Shown: piece by piece, positions 54,248 through 61,823 of the stretch
How the letters are laid out: every line of letters starts with the position of its first letter
How positions within the stretch are numbered: the stretch's first letter is position 1
Assembly: GCF_000756655.1 (NCBI RefSeq)
Contig: NZ_ARXU01000001.1
Span: 372,001 to 436,000, forward strand
Reading direction: 5' to 3'
DNA length: 64,000 bases
From: Alcanivorax jadensis T9
Lineage (GTDB): Bacteria; Pseudomonadota; Gammaproteobacteria; Pseudomonadales; Alcanivoracaceae
Position numbers and translations under genes: made by a program
Notes under the pieces: generated by a model
Databases searched by the model: none
The model's input: the letters and a program-made list of their open reading frames with translations, nothing else
Told to the model about the DNA's origin: nothing

Positions 54248-54937
54248 ATGCCAACCACCACCGCCGCCCAGAATTCTGGCGTTGTCGAGACCGCTATTAC
54301 CTTCATTCAGGATGGCGGTTTCTTCATGTACCCCATTCTTGTCGTCCTGGCCCTGGGCCTTGCCCTGTCCCTGGAACGTATCATTTACCTTCAGGCCACC
54401 AAGGCAAAGAACCAGAAAACCTGGAAAGACGTCTATCCCCTGATCGCCAAGGGCCAGTTTCGCCAGGCGCTGGATGTGGTCAGCAGCAGTAACACCGGCA
54501 TGGCCAAAGTCATCGGCTACGGCCTGGAGCGCGCCAAGACAGCCAAGCGCCACGATGATATCGAACTGGCCATGGAAGAAGGCCTGATGGAAATCATCCC
54601 GCGTCTGGAGGCCCGGACTCCTTACATCGGCACCTTTGCCAACATTGCCACCCTGCTCGGCCTGCTGGGTACCATCCTCGGCCTGATCAGCGCCTTTACC
54701 GCAGTCGCCAGTGCTGACCCGGCACAGAAGGCCGATCTGCTTTCCGCCTCTATTTCCGTTGCCATGAATACCACCGCCTTCGGTCTGATTGCTGCCATTC
54801 CCATGCTGCTAGCCTTCGCCTTTATCAACGCCATGGCCGGCAAACTGGTGGATAGCATGGAAATGGCCTCGGTGAAATTCGTTAACGTCTTCCGCCAGGT
54901 TTCTGCCCAGCAAGAGCGCAAGAACGACGGCCAATAA
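54248..54937 (+). CDS. ExbB/TolQ/MotA-type proton channel subunit
   Basis: 229 aa from the ATG at 54248 (AGGAGA upstream). One membrane helix near residues 25-47 (FMYPILVVLALGLALSLERII), a large cytoplasmic loop (~50-135), then two helices (~140-165 and ~180-210). The MotA_TolQ_ExbB core YIGTFANIATLLGLLGTILGLISAF is fully present, as is NTTAFGLIAAIPMLLAFAF. Such proteins form a pentamer around two ExbD-type helices and conduct protons. The next two genes encode two ExbDs. Confidence 0.93.
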   Translation: MPTTTAAQNSGVVETAITFIQDGGFFMYPILVVLALGLALSLERIIYLQATKAKNQKTWKDVYPLIAKGQFRQALDVVSSSNTGMAKVIGYGLERAKTAKRHDDIELAMEEGLMEIIPRLEARTPYIGTFANIATLLGLLGTILGLISAFTAVASADPAQKADLLSASISVAMNTTAFGLIAAIPMLLAFAFINAMAGKLVDSMEMASVKFVNVFRQVSAQQERKNDGQ

Positions 54938-54980
54938 GCCGTAATTTCTTGTTTTCGCCAATCTGGTGTAAGGATCTGGT

Positions 54981-55511
54981 ATGCGATTTCGCAGACGACG
55001 TTCGCGCGACACCGATGTGGAACTGAACATCACTGCCTTTCTGAATCTGATGGTAGTGCTGATTCCTTTTCTGCTCATCAACGCGGTCTTCGCGCAGGTC
55101 TCTATCCTGCAGTTGAACTTGCCCGCGGTGAATGAGAGCAGTCCACCTTCGGAAGACGACGAAAAAGACAAACTGGTACTGGAAGTACTGATTTACGGTA
55201 ACCGCTATGAAGTAGTGGACCGCAACACCAGTGCCGTACTGAAAATTGTGGACAACAAGGGCGAAGATCATGACAGCGCCGCCCTGCATGATTATCTGGT
55301 GACCCTGAAAGAAAAGTTTCCCGAGGAAACCGCCATTACCCTGCTCTGTGAGGACGACACCCCTTATGAGGTGATGATCCACACCATGGACGCCGTGCGT
55401 CTGTACAACACAGAGATCAATGGCCAGACCATCAAGAAAGAGCTGTTCCCAAGCATCAGCATTGGTTCAGCGCCACAGGATCAGACTGGCAGTAACGGAG
55501 GTGACGCGTGA
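54981..55511 (+). CDS. ExbD/TolR-like protein 1 (lacks the channel Asp)
   Basis: 176 aa. A basic N-terminus precedes a single membrane helix at ~16-38 (ITAFLNLMVVLIPFLLINAVF), then a periplasmic domain of ~135 residues. The ExbD signature has an Asp in the helix (usually P-L/F-I-D-V-M). Here the aligned residue is Asn22 (AFLNLMVV). The periplasmic part has LVLEVLIYGNRYEV and the C-terminal helix YEVMIHTMDAVR of the family. It overlaps ExbD 2 by four bases. With ExbD 2 it would make a heterodimeric rotor in which only one helix carries the proton-binding acid. Confidence 0.88.
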   Translation: MRFRRRRSRDTDVELNITAFLNLMVVLIPFLLINAVFAQVSILQLNLPAVNESSPPSEDDEKDKLVLEVLIYGNRYEVVDRNTSAVLKIVDNKGEDHDSAALHDYLVTLKEKFPEETAITLLCEDDTPYEVMIHTMDAVRLYNTEINGQTIKKELFPSISIGSAPQDQTGSNGGDA

Positions 55512-56008
55512 AGAAATCCGCCCGCGCCCGCCGAATGGCCCGTCACCATGGCCGCCACAAGATGGTTGCCACACTGAACCTGACTTCACTGATGGATATC
55601 TTCACTATCCTGCTGATCTTCCTGCTGGTGAATAACAACAACGCCGCCAAACTACCGGAAGACCAAGATATTCAGCTACCGGAATCTACCGCACAGGAGC
55701 TGCCCAACGATGTCCTGATCATCCAGGTCAGCGCCACTAATGTGATTATCGATGGCCGTAAAATTGCCGATACTCAGGCAGTTAAAGTACAGGAAGAACG
55801 TACCGTCGATGCCCTGGTAGAAGAGCTGAAATTCCGTGCTTCCCGCGCTCTGGCGGTAAACCCGGAAGACGAGCGGGAAGTGATGATTCAGGCCGATCGG
55901 GATGTACCCTATGCCGTCATCAAGAAACTGATGCGCAGTTGCATGGAGACGCCCTACACCAAGGTCGCCTTTGCTGTCCTGAAAGTGGCAGAGGAGGAGT
56001 CTGAATGA
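55508..56008 (+). CDS. ExbD/TolR-like protein 2 (canonical channel Asp)
   Basis: 166 aa with GTG start at 55508. The basic N-terminus is followed by LNLTSLMDIFTILLIFLLV, in which Asp30 occupies the conserved proton-binding place of ExbD. The periplasmic domain has VLIIQVSATNVIIDGRKIAD, EVMIQADRDVPYAVIKKLMRSC. It is coupled by short overlaps to both ExbD 1 and the AgmX-like gene. Confidence 0.9.
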   Translation: MKKSARARRMARHHGRHKMVATLNLTSLMDIFTILLIFLLVNNNNAAKLPEDQDIQLPESTAQELPNDVLIIQVSATNVIIDGRKIADTQAVKVQEERTVDALVEELKFRASRALAVNPEDEREVMIQADRDVPYAVIKKLMRSCMETPYTKVAFAVLKVAEEESE

Positions 56009-56982
56009 CGCAGAACAATAACAACAAGCTGCGCATACTCATTGATGGCTCCCTGCCCTGGGACAAACAAGAGGGGGAAGACCGGCGCCTTTACGGCATC
56101 GTTATCATTCTGCTGATTCTGGCACTGCTGATGATGATCCTGGTGGAATCGGTCACCATTGAAAAACCTGACCCGCGGGAACAACAGGAAATCCCTGAAC
56201 GATTGGCACAACTGGTTCTCGAAAAACAAAAAGAGCCACCACCGCCTGAGCCCGAACCGGAGCCTGAACCCGAGGAGGAAGAACCGGAGGAAAAACCCGA
56301 GCCTGAAGAGCCGAAACCGGAACCCAAGCCAGAGCCTGAACCGAAACCGCGGCCTGCTGAAGTTCAACGGGAAGAGGCACGAGAAAAAGCCCAGGCACGA
56401 CTCGAAGAAGATCTGGGAGACTCCCTGGCCGGCTTGGATGATATTGGCCCATTGGTAGATTCAGGCGACAGTCTGCGCACCGGTGGTGATAGCGCCGCCA
56501 AGGCAGAACGTGATCTGATCGGCAAGCGTGCCGGCACAGGATCCGGCGGTGTAGCAACTGCCAGGGCATCCAGCGGCGGTGGCGGTGGCGGCACCTTGTC
56601 TGCAGGGACTGTGGGTGGCGGCAAGGTGGACAGCAAGATCGCCGAATCCGGTCAGGCAGCCAGCACAACGCGCAAGGGCAGCGATGGCAAGAGCCGTCGT
56701 ACCCAGGAGCAACTGCGCCGTGTATTCGACCGCTACGCTGGTAAATTCAACAGCCAGTACCAGCGTGCTCTGCGCAGCAACCCTGCCCTGCAAGGCACAG
56801 TGGTCCTCTATCTAGTTATCGCACCCAACGGCGATGTACAGGATGTGAAAGTGAAATCCAGCCAGCTGGGCGACAGCCAACTGGAAAGACGTATCACGCT
56901 GATTGCCAAAGGCATGAACTTTGGCGCTATGAATGTGGAAACCTGGAAGGGAGACTACAAGTTGAACTTCTTCCCCAACTGA
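56005..56982 (+). CDS. TonB-like energy transducer with AgmX/PglI-type C-terminal domain
   Basis: 325 aa. Residues ~30-51 form one membrane helix (YGIVIILLILALLMMILVES). Residues ~77-117 are a Pro-Glu-Lys-rich stretch (PEPEPEPEPE, then EKPEPEEPKPEPKPEPEPK), which spans the periplasm as in TonB. A Ser/Gly-rich spacer follows. The C-terminal ~95 residues (RRVFDRYAGKFNSQYQRALR, then VVLYLVIAPNGDVQDVKVKS and LERRITLIAKGMNFGAM) match the AgmX/PglI domain, a TonB-C relative. It is the last gene of the unit, closed by a strong terminator. Confidence 0.9.
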   Translation: MTQNNNNKLRILIDGSLPWDKQEGEDRRLYGIVIILLILALLMMILVESVTIEKPDPREQQEIPERLAQLVLEKQKEPPPPEPEPEPEPEEEEPEEKPEPEEPKPEPKPEPEPKPRPAEVQREEAREKAQARLEEDLGDSLAGLDDIGPLVDSGDSLRTGGDSAAKAERDLIGKRAGTGSGGVATARASSGGGGGGTLSAGTVGGGKVDSKIAESGQAASTTRKGSDGKSRRTQEQLRRVFDRYAGKFNSQYQRALRSNPALQGTVVLYLVIAPNGDVQDVKVKSSQLGDSQLERRITLIAKGMNFGAMNVETWKGDYKLNFFPN

Positions 56983-56996
56983 TCGTGATGGTCAGC

Positions 56997-57035
56997 CACA
57001 AAAAAGCCCGGCTCAAAAGGCCGGGCTTTTTTGTG
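56997..57035 (+). terminator. Rho-independent terminator of the envelope-machine operon
   Basis: CACAAAAAAGCCCGGC pairs perfectly with GCCGGGCTTTTTTGTG around TCAAAAG, 14 bases after the stop. A textbook bidirectional terminator. Confidence 0.93.
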
Positions 57036-57066
57036 ATGAGGACAACCTCGTCTTGGCTGTTAATGC

Positions 57067-57147
57067 GTAGGGTGCACTGAGCCTCAGGCGAACTGCACCG
57101 ATTCGGCGTTTGATGGTGCAGTTCGCCTTCGGCTCAGTGCACCCTAC
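57067..57147. repeat. Dispersed palindromic element, GTGCAGTTCGCC type (copy 2)
   Basis: GTAGGGTGCACTGAGCC pairs with GGCTCAGTGCACCCTAC at the ends. AGGCGAACTGCACC pairs with GGTGCAGTTCGCCT inside. It is very similar to the copy at 41976-42060 in arms and loop. It sits between the operon terminator and the convergent thioesterase gene. Confidence 0.85.
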
Positions 57148-57198
57148 CCTATCCTCCTCCCATTGGAGTGATTCCAGAGGGCAAAACGCGTTTGCCAG

Positions 57199-57630
57199 TC
57201 AGACGAGCTTTTCCAGCGCTTCCCTTAACGGCGCCGGGATCGATACCGGCCGGCCGCTTTGACGATTCACAAAAACATGCACCACAAAGCCCGTCGCCTT
57301 CGCCGGCCCTTCAGCGCCAAACAATGCCAGGCCGTAGCGCACAGAACTGTTGCCCAGCTTGTCCACCTTCATACCCACAGACAACGAGTCAGGGTACGCA
57401 GCGGCTTCCAGATAATCACAACCGGAGCTGACCACATAGGCGATATGCTCACCATCATGAATATCCAGTCCCCCCTGCTCGATCAGATAACGGTTGATGG
57501 TGGAATCAAAATAGCTGTAATAAACCACGTTATTTATATGGCCGTAGATGTCGTTATCGCTCCAGCGGCTATCCACCGGACAAAGATACCCATACTCATC
57601 ACGATCAGGCCGGTTGCCCTTCTCTGCCAT
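57199..57630 (-). CDS. Hot-dog fold acyl-CoA thioesterase (4HBT type)
   Basis: 143 aa from the ATG at 57630. Its A is also the last base of the alcohol dehydrogenase stop codon (TGATG), so the genes are coupled. The 4-hydroxybenzoyl-CoA-thioesterase signature is DSRWSDNDIYGHINNVVYYSYFD, with the catalytic Asp followed by Y-G-H-x-N-N. Later segments VGMKVDKLGNSSVRYGLALF and TGFVVHVFVNRQSGRPVSIP complete the fold. It cleaves an acyl-CoA thioester; the substrate is unknown. Confidence 0.88.
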   Translation of the reverse strand: MAEKGNRPDRDEYGYLCPVDSRWSDNDIYGHINNVVYYSYFDSTINRYLIEQGGLDIHDGEHIAYVVSSGCDYLEAAAYPDSLSVGMKVDKLGNSSVRYGLALFGAEGPAKATGFVVHVFVNRQSGRPVSIPAPLREALEKLV

Positions 57631-58787
57631 CAATACACCGCCTTGTAGATCGCCAGCGCATCGGCCTCGGAGACTTCCCGTGGGTTGTTGATCAGCAAAC
57701 GCTGCTGAAGCATGGCATCCGCTGCAAGAGTTTCCAGGCTGTCCTCGCTAACCCCGGCATCGCGCAGGCGTACCGGCAATCCAACCGCATTGATCAGGGA
57801 CTCCAGTGCCGCAATCAGTGCCTCGGCACCACCGCTGGCATCCGTGAAACGCTGATCACTGAGAATCGGCGCCAGCTCTGCATACAGGGGGGCGGCTACT
57901 GCAGCATTGAATTTCAGCACCTCCGGCATTACCAGCGAGTTGCTCAAGCCGTGGGGAATATGAAAATGCCCACCCAGCGGATAGGCCAACGCATGCACGG
58001 CGGCCACCGGAGCATTGGCAAACGCCTGGCCGGCCATCATTGCTCCCAACAAACAGGCTTCACGGGCCGCCAGGTTGCTGCCATCGTTTACAGCGGTCTC
58101 CAGGTTCCCGCCCAACAGGCGCAAGGCCTCTCGGGCCAGCATATCCGAATAGGGATTTTTCTTGTGGGCACTGGTGTACGCCTCAATGGCATGAACCATG
58201 GCATCCACACCGGTGGCAGCAGTCACATGGGCCGGCAGGCCAAGGGTCAGCTCTGCATCCAGCACGGCAAGATCCGGCAGCAGGGAGGGTGCCACCACAC
58301 CGGCCTTGGTGGTGGCCCCGGTAGTGACAATGGCGACAGGGGTCACTTCCGAGCCGGTCCCCGCCGTGGTCGGCACCTGTATCAACGGCAACCTTGGCCC
58401 CGTGGCCAAGCCCACCCCGTAGATATCCGACAGTTGCTGACTGGCATCCGGATGCGCCAGCAATGCCACCAGCTTGGCCACATCCATGGAGGAGCCGCCA
58501 CCGAATCCAATCACCAGGTCAGCTTTCGCCTCCCTCGCCTGCCGTGCAGCATCCAGCACAACAGTGTCTGCCGGATCCGCACTAACCTGATCAAAAATGG
58601 CCAGCGGCATACCGGCTTGACGAAAGCTGTCTTCCACCGGTCCAAGCAGTGGCGTGCTGCGAATACCCGGATCCGTGACCAGCAGTACCCGACTGGCGCC
58701 CCGCTCCTGACACAGCCCCGGCAGACGGCCGGCAGCGCCCGCCTCTACCAGCACACGATGGGTGGTTGCGAATTCGAAACCCGGCAT
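57630..58787 (-). CDS. Iron-containing alcohol dehydrogenase (type III)
   Basis: 385 aa, the usual length. NAD-binding segments are LVIGFGGGSSMDVAKLVALL and IQVPTTAGTGSEVTPVAIV. The metal set is an Asp and His in GVDAMVHAIEAY (Asp near 194, His near 198), and two His in AAVHALAYPLGGHFHIPHGLSNS. It would oxidise a primary alcohol or reduce an aldehyde with NAD(H). It is the first gene of a two-gene unit with the thioesterase and lies downstream, on the same strand, of the Tat/GMC pair. Confidence 0.92.
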   Translation of the reverse strand: MPGFEFATTHRVLVEAGAAGRLPGLCQERGASRVLLVTDPGIRSTPLLGPVEDSFRQAGMPLAIFDQVSADPADTVVLDAARQAREAKADLVIGFGGGSSMDVAKLVALLAHPDASQQLSDIYGVGLATGPRLPLIQVPTTAGTGSEVTPVAIVTTGATTKAGVVAPSLLPDLAVLDAELTLGLPAHVTAATGVDAMVHAIEAYTSAHKKNPYSDMLAREALRLLGGNLETAVNDGSNLAAREACLLGAMMAGQAFANAPVAAVHALAYPLGGHFHIPHGLSNSLVMPEVLKFNAAVAAPLYAELAPILSDQRFTDASGGAEALIAALESLINAVGLPVRLRDAGVSEDSLETLAADAMLQQRLLINNPREVSEADALAIYKAVY

Positions 58788-58939
58788 GATGACTCTCCTG
58801 AAATGACGTGCCGATTAGGGCATCAATGCTAGCACAGGCGGGGATGGGGAATGACGCCGTGGGAGCCGCGATTTACGTCGCGGCGGGATGCAGACAAGGT
58901 GCCGGAATTCCTCGGCTTTAGCTCAAGCCCCGGAATGCA

Positions 58940-59005
58940 AAGAGCGAGCTGAACGGAACGAGGTCATGCCGTCAGGCATGCCCTTGTTCCCTACAACTCG
59001 CTCTT
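58940..59005. repeat. Long imperfect hairpin downstream of the GMC gene
   Basis: AAGAGCGAG pairs with CTCGCTCTT at the base. GGAACGAGGTCATGCC pairs, with two mismatches, with GGCATGCCCTTGTTCC at the top. It starts 12 bases beyond the GMC stop codon. No T run follows on the minus strand. The remaining gap to the alcohol dehydrogenase start holds only a short GTGGGAGCCGCGATTTACGTCGCGG REP-like half, and nothing else that I can see. Confidence 0.65.
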
Positions 59006-59016
59006 CGTAACAGCGG

Positions 59017-60615
59017 TTAACCGATAAAGTAATTGTGCGCGTTCTCGTTGATCTGGTCGCTCACATACTGGGCCAGCGCCTGCACGGTCCACTGTATCGG
59101 AGCCGTCATGGGCTCGGGGATCAGGCTTGAATCTGCCACGAACAGACCTGCTGTGCCATACACCTGCCCTGTGGGAGCCACCACCGCCTGGTAGGGGTCA
59201 GCGCCCATACGGCAGGTGCCATGGGGGCTGAAGCTGTTGGCCCTGAAGGTGTACATGCCCTTGAGGCCGAAGTCCACCTTGTCCAGGGTTTCATCCAGCG
59301 CAAAGACCGAATCCACTTCCAGATTCTGGAAGGTGGGCATGTAGACTTTTTCCGCGCCGCCGGAGAAGAAGATACGCGCCGCCAGAGCAGCAGACGCCTT
59401 CATATTGTTGAACTCTTCCCGGTTCGGGTTCCAGTGAATGGTCTTGTCACCGCTATAGGCATCCCCGGACCATTCCACGTATCCCCTGCCCTGGTCCGTG
59501 CTGAAGGCATTCACCCCGGCGTAGTACTTGTAGTTCTTCATGAAGTCGATGTGGGCCTTGCCCGCCTTCATGTCACCCTGAGCCAGCAGCGATTCCGGCT
59601 CTGCCAACCCTGAGAAAATGGTAAAGCCATCGGTGCGGGTGAATTCATCCACCTGCACCCCGACCAGCGCCCCCCGGAAACCATACAAGGGCTCCTTGAA
59701 TTTACCCAGCACCTGGGTGAAGGGCTGAATCGACAGGTTACGACCCAGCTGACCGCTGCGATCTTCTATCTGACTACGCTGCATGATCAGCGGTGTATGA
59801 ATGGCGCCAGCGGCCAGTACCACCATATCCGCATCCACCTGCATGTCGGCTACGTGGGCGCCGCTGTCCGGGTCGGTAATACGCGCTTCCACGCCGCGGG
59901 CCCGACCATCACGGGTCAGCACACGTACCACTTCGGTATCCGAGAAGATCCGTGCGCCATGGGCGGCGGCCCAGGGCAAATGCGTCACCAGAGAGCTCAT
60001 TTTCCGGTCAGAAGGACACCCCGCCAGGCAGTGCCCGGTCAGCGCGCACTGCTTCACGTTGCGCTGGGCCGGTTTCCAGGAAAACTGCATTTTCTCGCAG
60101 CCCTGAATCACCTTGTGGGCACAGGCGTTGATCTCGTGGGCCTCGTTGATATGAATCTGCAACTGGTCTGCCACGCCATCCAGGTAGGGCCGGAATTTTT
60201 CTGCCGACAGATTCTCCAGGCCATACTGGCTCGCCCAGCCATCCAGCACCGCATCATCGGGCTCTTCCATCACGCAGGCACCGATCACCGTAGAGCCACC
60301 GACACAGGCGCCCTGGACAAAAATGATATCCGCAGTGGTATTTACCTGGCCGACCTGATCCTGATAGATCTTGGTCATGGTATCACCCAGGTGTTCGGTA
60401 AACTGGGAGCTGGGATAATAGCGGCCGGATTCCAGCACCAATACATCGCGACCGGCTTTGGCCATTTCATAGGCCACAATGGAACCGGCAGCACCAGAGC
60501 CCACTACCACCACATCGGTTTTCAGGGTGAAGCGTTTGCCCAGGTTTGCATCCAGGGCCACATCTTTTGCCTCGGTGACGGGGACACCGTCACGGGCGAC
60601 ACGTACAAAAGCCAT
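59017..60615 (-). CDS. GMC-family FAD dehydrogenase, partner of the upstream Tat subunit (pair 1)
   Basis: 532 aa, starting 11 bases after the Tat-subunit stop codon. The FAD motif is VVVGSGAAGSIVAYEMAKAG (residues ~36-55), then VQGACVGGSTVIGACVMEEP. A three-Cys segment CALTGHCLAGCPSDRK stands where the cholesterol-oxidase-like protein at 899-2479 has a 4-Cys motif. The C-terminal motif SPHGTCRMGADP with the following VADSSLIPEPMTAPIQWTVQALA is the GMC active-site end. By family context it oxidises an alcohol or sugar, with the Tat subunit as chaperone or export partner. No signal peptide of its own, so it may be exported piggy-back. Confidence 0.9.
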   Translation of the reverse strand: MAFVRVARDGVPVTEAKDVALDANLGKRFTLKTDVVVVGSGAAGSIVAYEMAKAGRDVLVLESGRYYPSSQFTEHLGDTMTKIYQDQVGQVNTTADIIFVQGACVGGSTVIGACVMEEPDDAVLDGWASQYGLENLSAEKFRPYLDGVADQLQIHINEAHEINACAHKVIQGCEKMQFSWKPAQRNVKQCALTGHCLAGCPSDRKMSSLVTHLPWAAAHGARIFSDTEVVRVLTRDGRARGVEARITDPDSGAHVADMQVDADMVVLAAGAIHTPLIMQRSQIEDRSGQLGRNLSIQPFTQVLGKFKEPLYGFRGALVGVQVDEFTRTDGFTIFSGLAEPESLLAQGDMKAGKAHIDFMKNYKYYAGVNAFSTDQGRGYVEWSGDAYSGDKTIHWNPNREEFNNMKASAALAARIFFSGGAEKVYMPTFQNLEVDSVFALDETLDKVDFGLKGMYTFRANSFSPHGTCRMGADPYQAVVAPTGQVYGTAGLFVADSSLIPEPMTAPIQWTVQALAQYVSDQINENAHNYFIG

Positions 60616-60626
60616 AATTCCCCCTG

Positions 60627-61223
60627 TCAGGCTCGCGGCAACGGTGCATTACCCAGACGCCGCACGCCCCACACTTCGGTCACCGGGCCATGGTATTCCA
60701 GCCCCGGCCAGGTGCGCTCATCACGCCAGTAATTCAATGCCACCAGGGCTTTCAGCGTGGTCATCAGACCACGCTCGAAGAACGATCCTTCCTGCATGGC
60801 GTTAACGTAATCGAGCGCCTTGTCGTCGGAGAGGGAGGTGAACTGGCTGAACTTGAAGCTGACCATGGGCCGGTTGTTGAACACCCAGATACCCAGGCCA
60901 AGCAACTCGCGGGTCTGCTGGGGCATGCGCTGGCTCATGGCGTCCACATTCTTGACCGTCGGCACGACCTCGGTACTGGATGGCAGCCCATAACTGGCGG
61001 TGGGTAACATGACCTCGGTCAGGCGGGTGATAACCCGGGCTTCGTCCTGGTTGAGGCTATGATATTGCAGCGCTTCAGGGGCATTTCGTCGCCCGAACAT
61101 ACTGGCACAACCGGAGGTAACTGCGGCGCTGGCGAGCACGGAGCTGCGCAGGAAACTGCGACGACTCAACGGCTCCAGACCGGCCAGAAAGCCGGGCAGC
61201 GGCGCACGCTTGTTGTTATTCAT
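60627..61223 (-). CDS. Tat-exported small subunit, gluconate 2-dehydrogenase subunit 3-like (pair 1)
   Basis: 198 aa. A twin-arginine signal is present: LSRRSFLRSSVLASAAVTSGC (SRRSFLR at 20-26), followed by a lipobox-like SGC, so it may be a Tat lipoprotein. The mature part has QDEARVITRLTEVMLPTA near residue 58 and then FVxxL-type helices, the pattern of the subunit 3 family. It usually partners a GMC flavoprotein, which follows here after 11 bases. The preceding gap 61224-61494 shows no other feature than this gene's own 5' region. Confidence 0.85.
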   Translation of the reverse strand: MNNNKRAPLPGFLAGLEPLSRRSFLRSSVLASAAVTSGCASMFGRRNAPEALQYHSLNQDEARVITRLTEVMLPTASYGLPSSTEVVPTVKNVDAMSQRMPQQTRELLGLGIWVFNNRPMVSFKFSQFTSLSDDKALDYVNAMQEGSFFERGLMTTLKALVALNYWRDERTWPGLEYHGPVTEVWGVRRLGNAPLPRA

Positions 61224-61494
61224 CTAACCCTCTCCTGGGCAGACCCTGTTCCTTTGGGTCCTTGTTGTTATTGGTGGAGCGGTAATTTCTAGTGACCTGT
61301 ATCCGTGGCTTCAGTGTGGATGCATGGCGCAAGAATTTGTTGTCACAGGCAATTTTCTGAAGAAGCGGCGTATCAGGCAATACGACCGACTGAAGAAAAT
61401 TGTCTGTGGCGGCAACGGCTTACGTCAGGCGCCGCGATGAGGCCACGGATGCAGGTCCCAGTCTATAACAAACCGTTACAAACGCCAAAGCCCT

Positions 61495-61760
61495 AGGGAG
61501 CCTCTGAATAACTCCTTGCGTACTCAGCGTGGCCTGAAGGGTGCAGCTGTTGTGTTTTGTCGCGACGGGCAGGGTGGTTCCCTTTCCTAGCGGCAAAGCG
61601 CAGCAGATGGGCCCTTCAGACCTCGCCCTCCGGGTCTTCCAGGCTGACTCGCACTCGTTGTTGCGCTTTTTCGATGGATGGACATACACCTTCAAAATCG
61701 CGCCTAGATTGCGAGCCAGCCTGAAAGACTGAGCATGCAAGGAGTTATTCAGAGGCTCCC
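61495..61760. mobile_element. MITE-like element, copy B (266 bp, 24-bp terminal inverted repeats)
   Basis: Terminal inverted repeats at 61495-61518 and 61737-61760 match perfectly (GGGAGCCTCTGAATAACTCC, then TTGC). The interior has no ORF of note and is homologous to the reverse complement of copy A (shared stretches include GTCTTCC and TGGATGGACATA). It lies in the 600-base gap 61224-61823 between the two Tat/GMC pairs. The remainder of the gap is AT-rich at 61255-61400, with no obvious gene. Confidence 0.8.
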
Positions 61761-61823
61761 TGGTGACCGGGAGCAACCGACATCCTGTCAGCCACCCCCA
61801 GGCAGGCTGTTGAAGGCACCGAA

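Noticed and set aside
57631-57633. TTG start for the thioesterase
   Set aside because: The ATG immediately downstream forms the usual TGATG coupling with the alcohol dehydrogenase stop.
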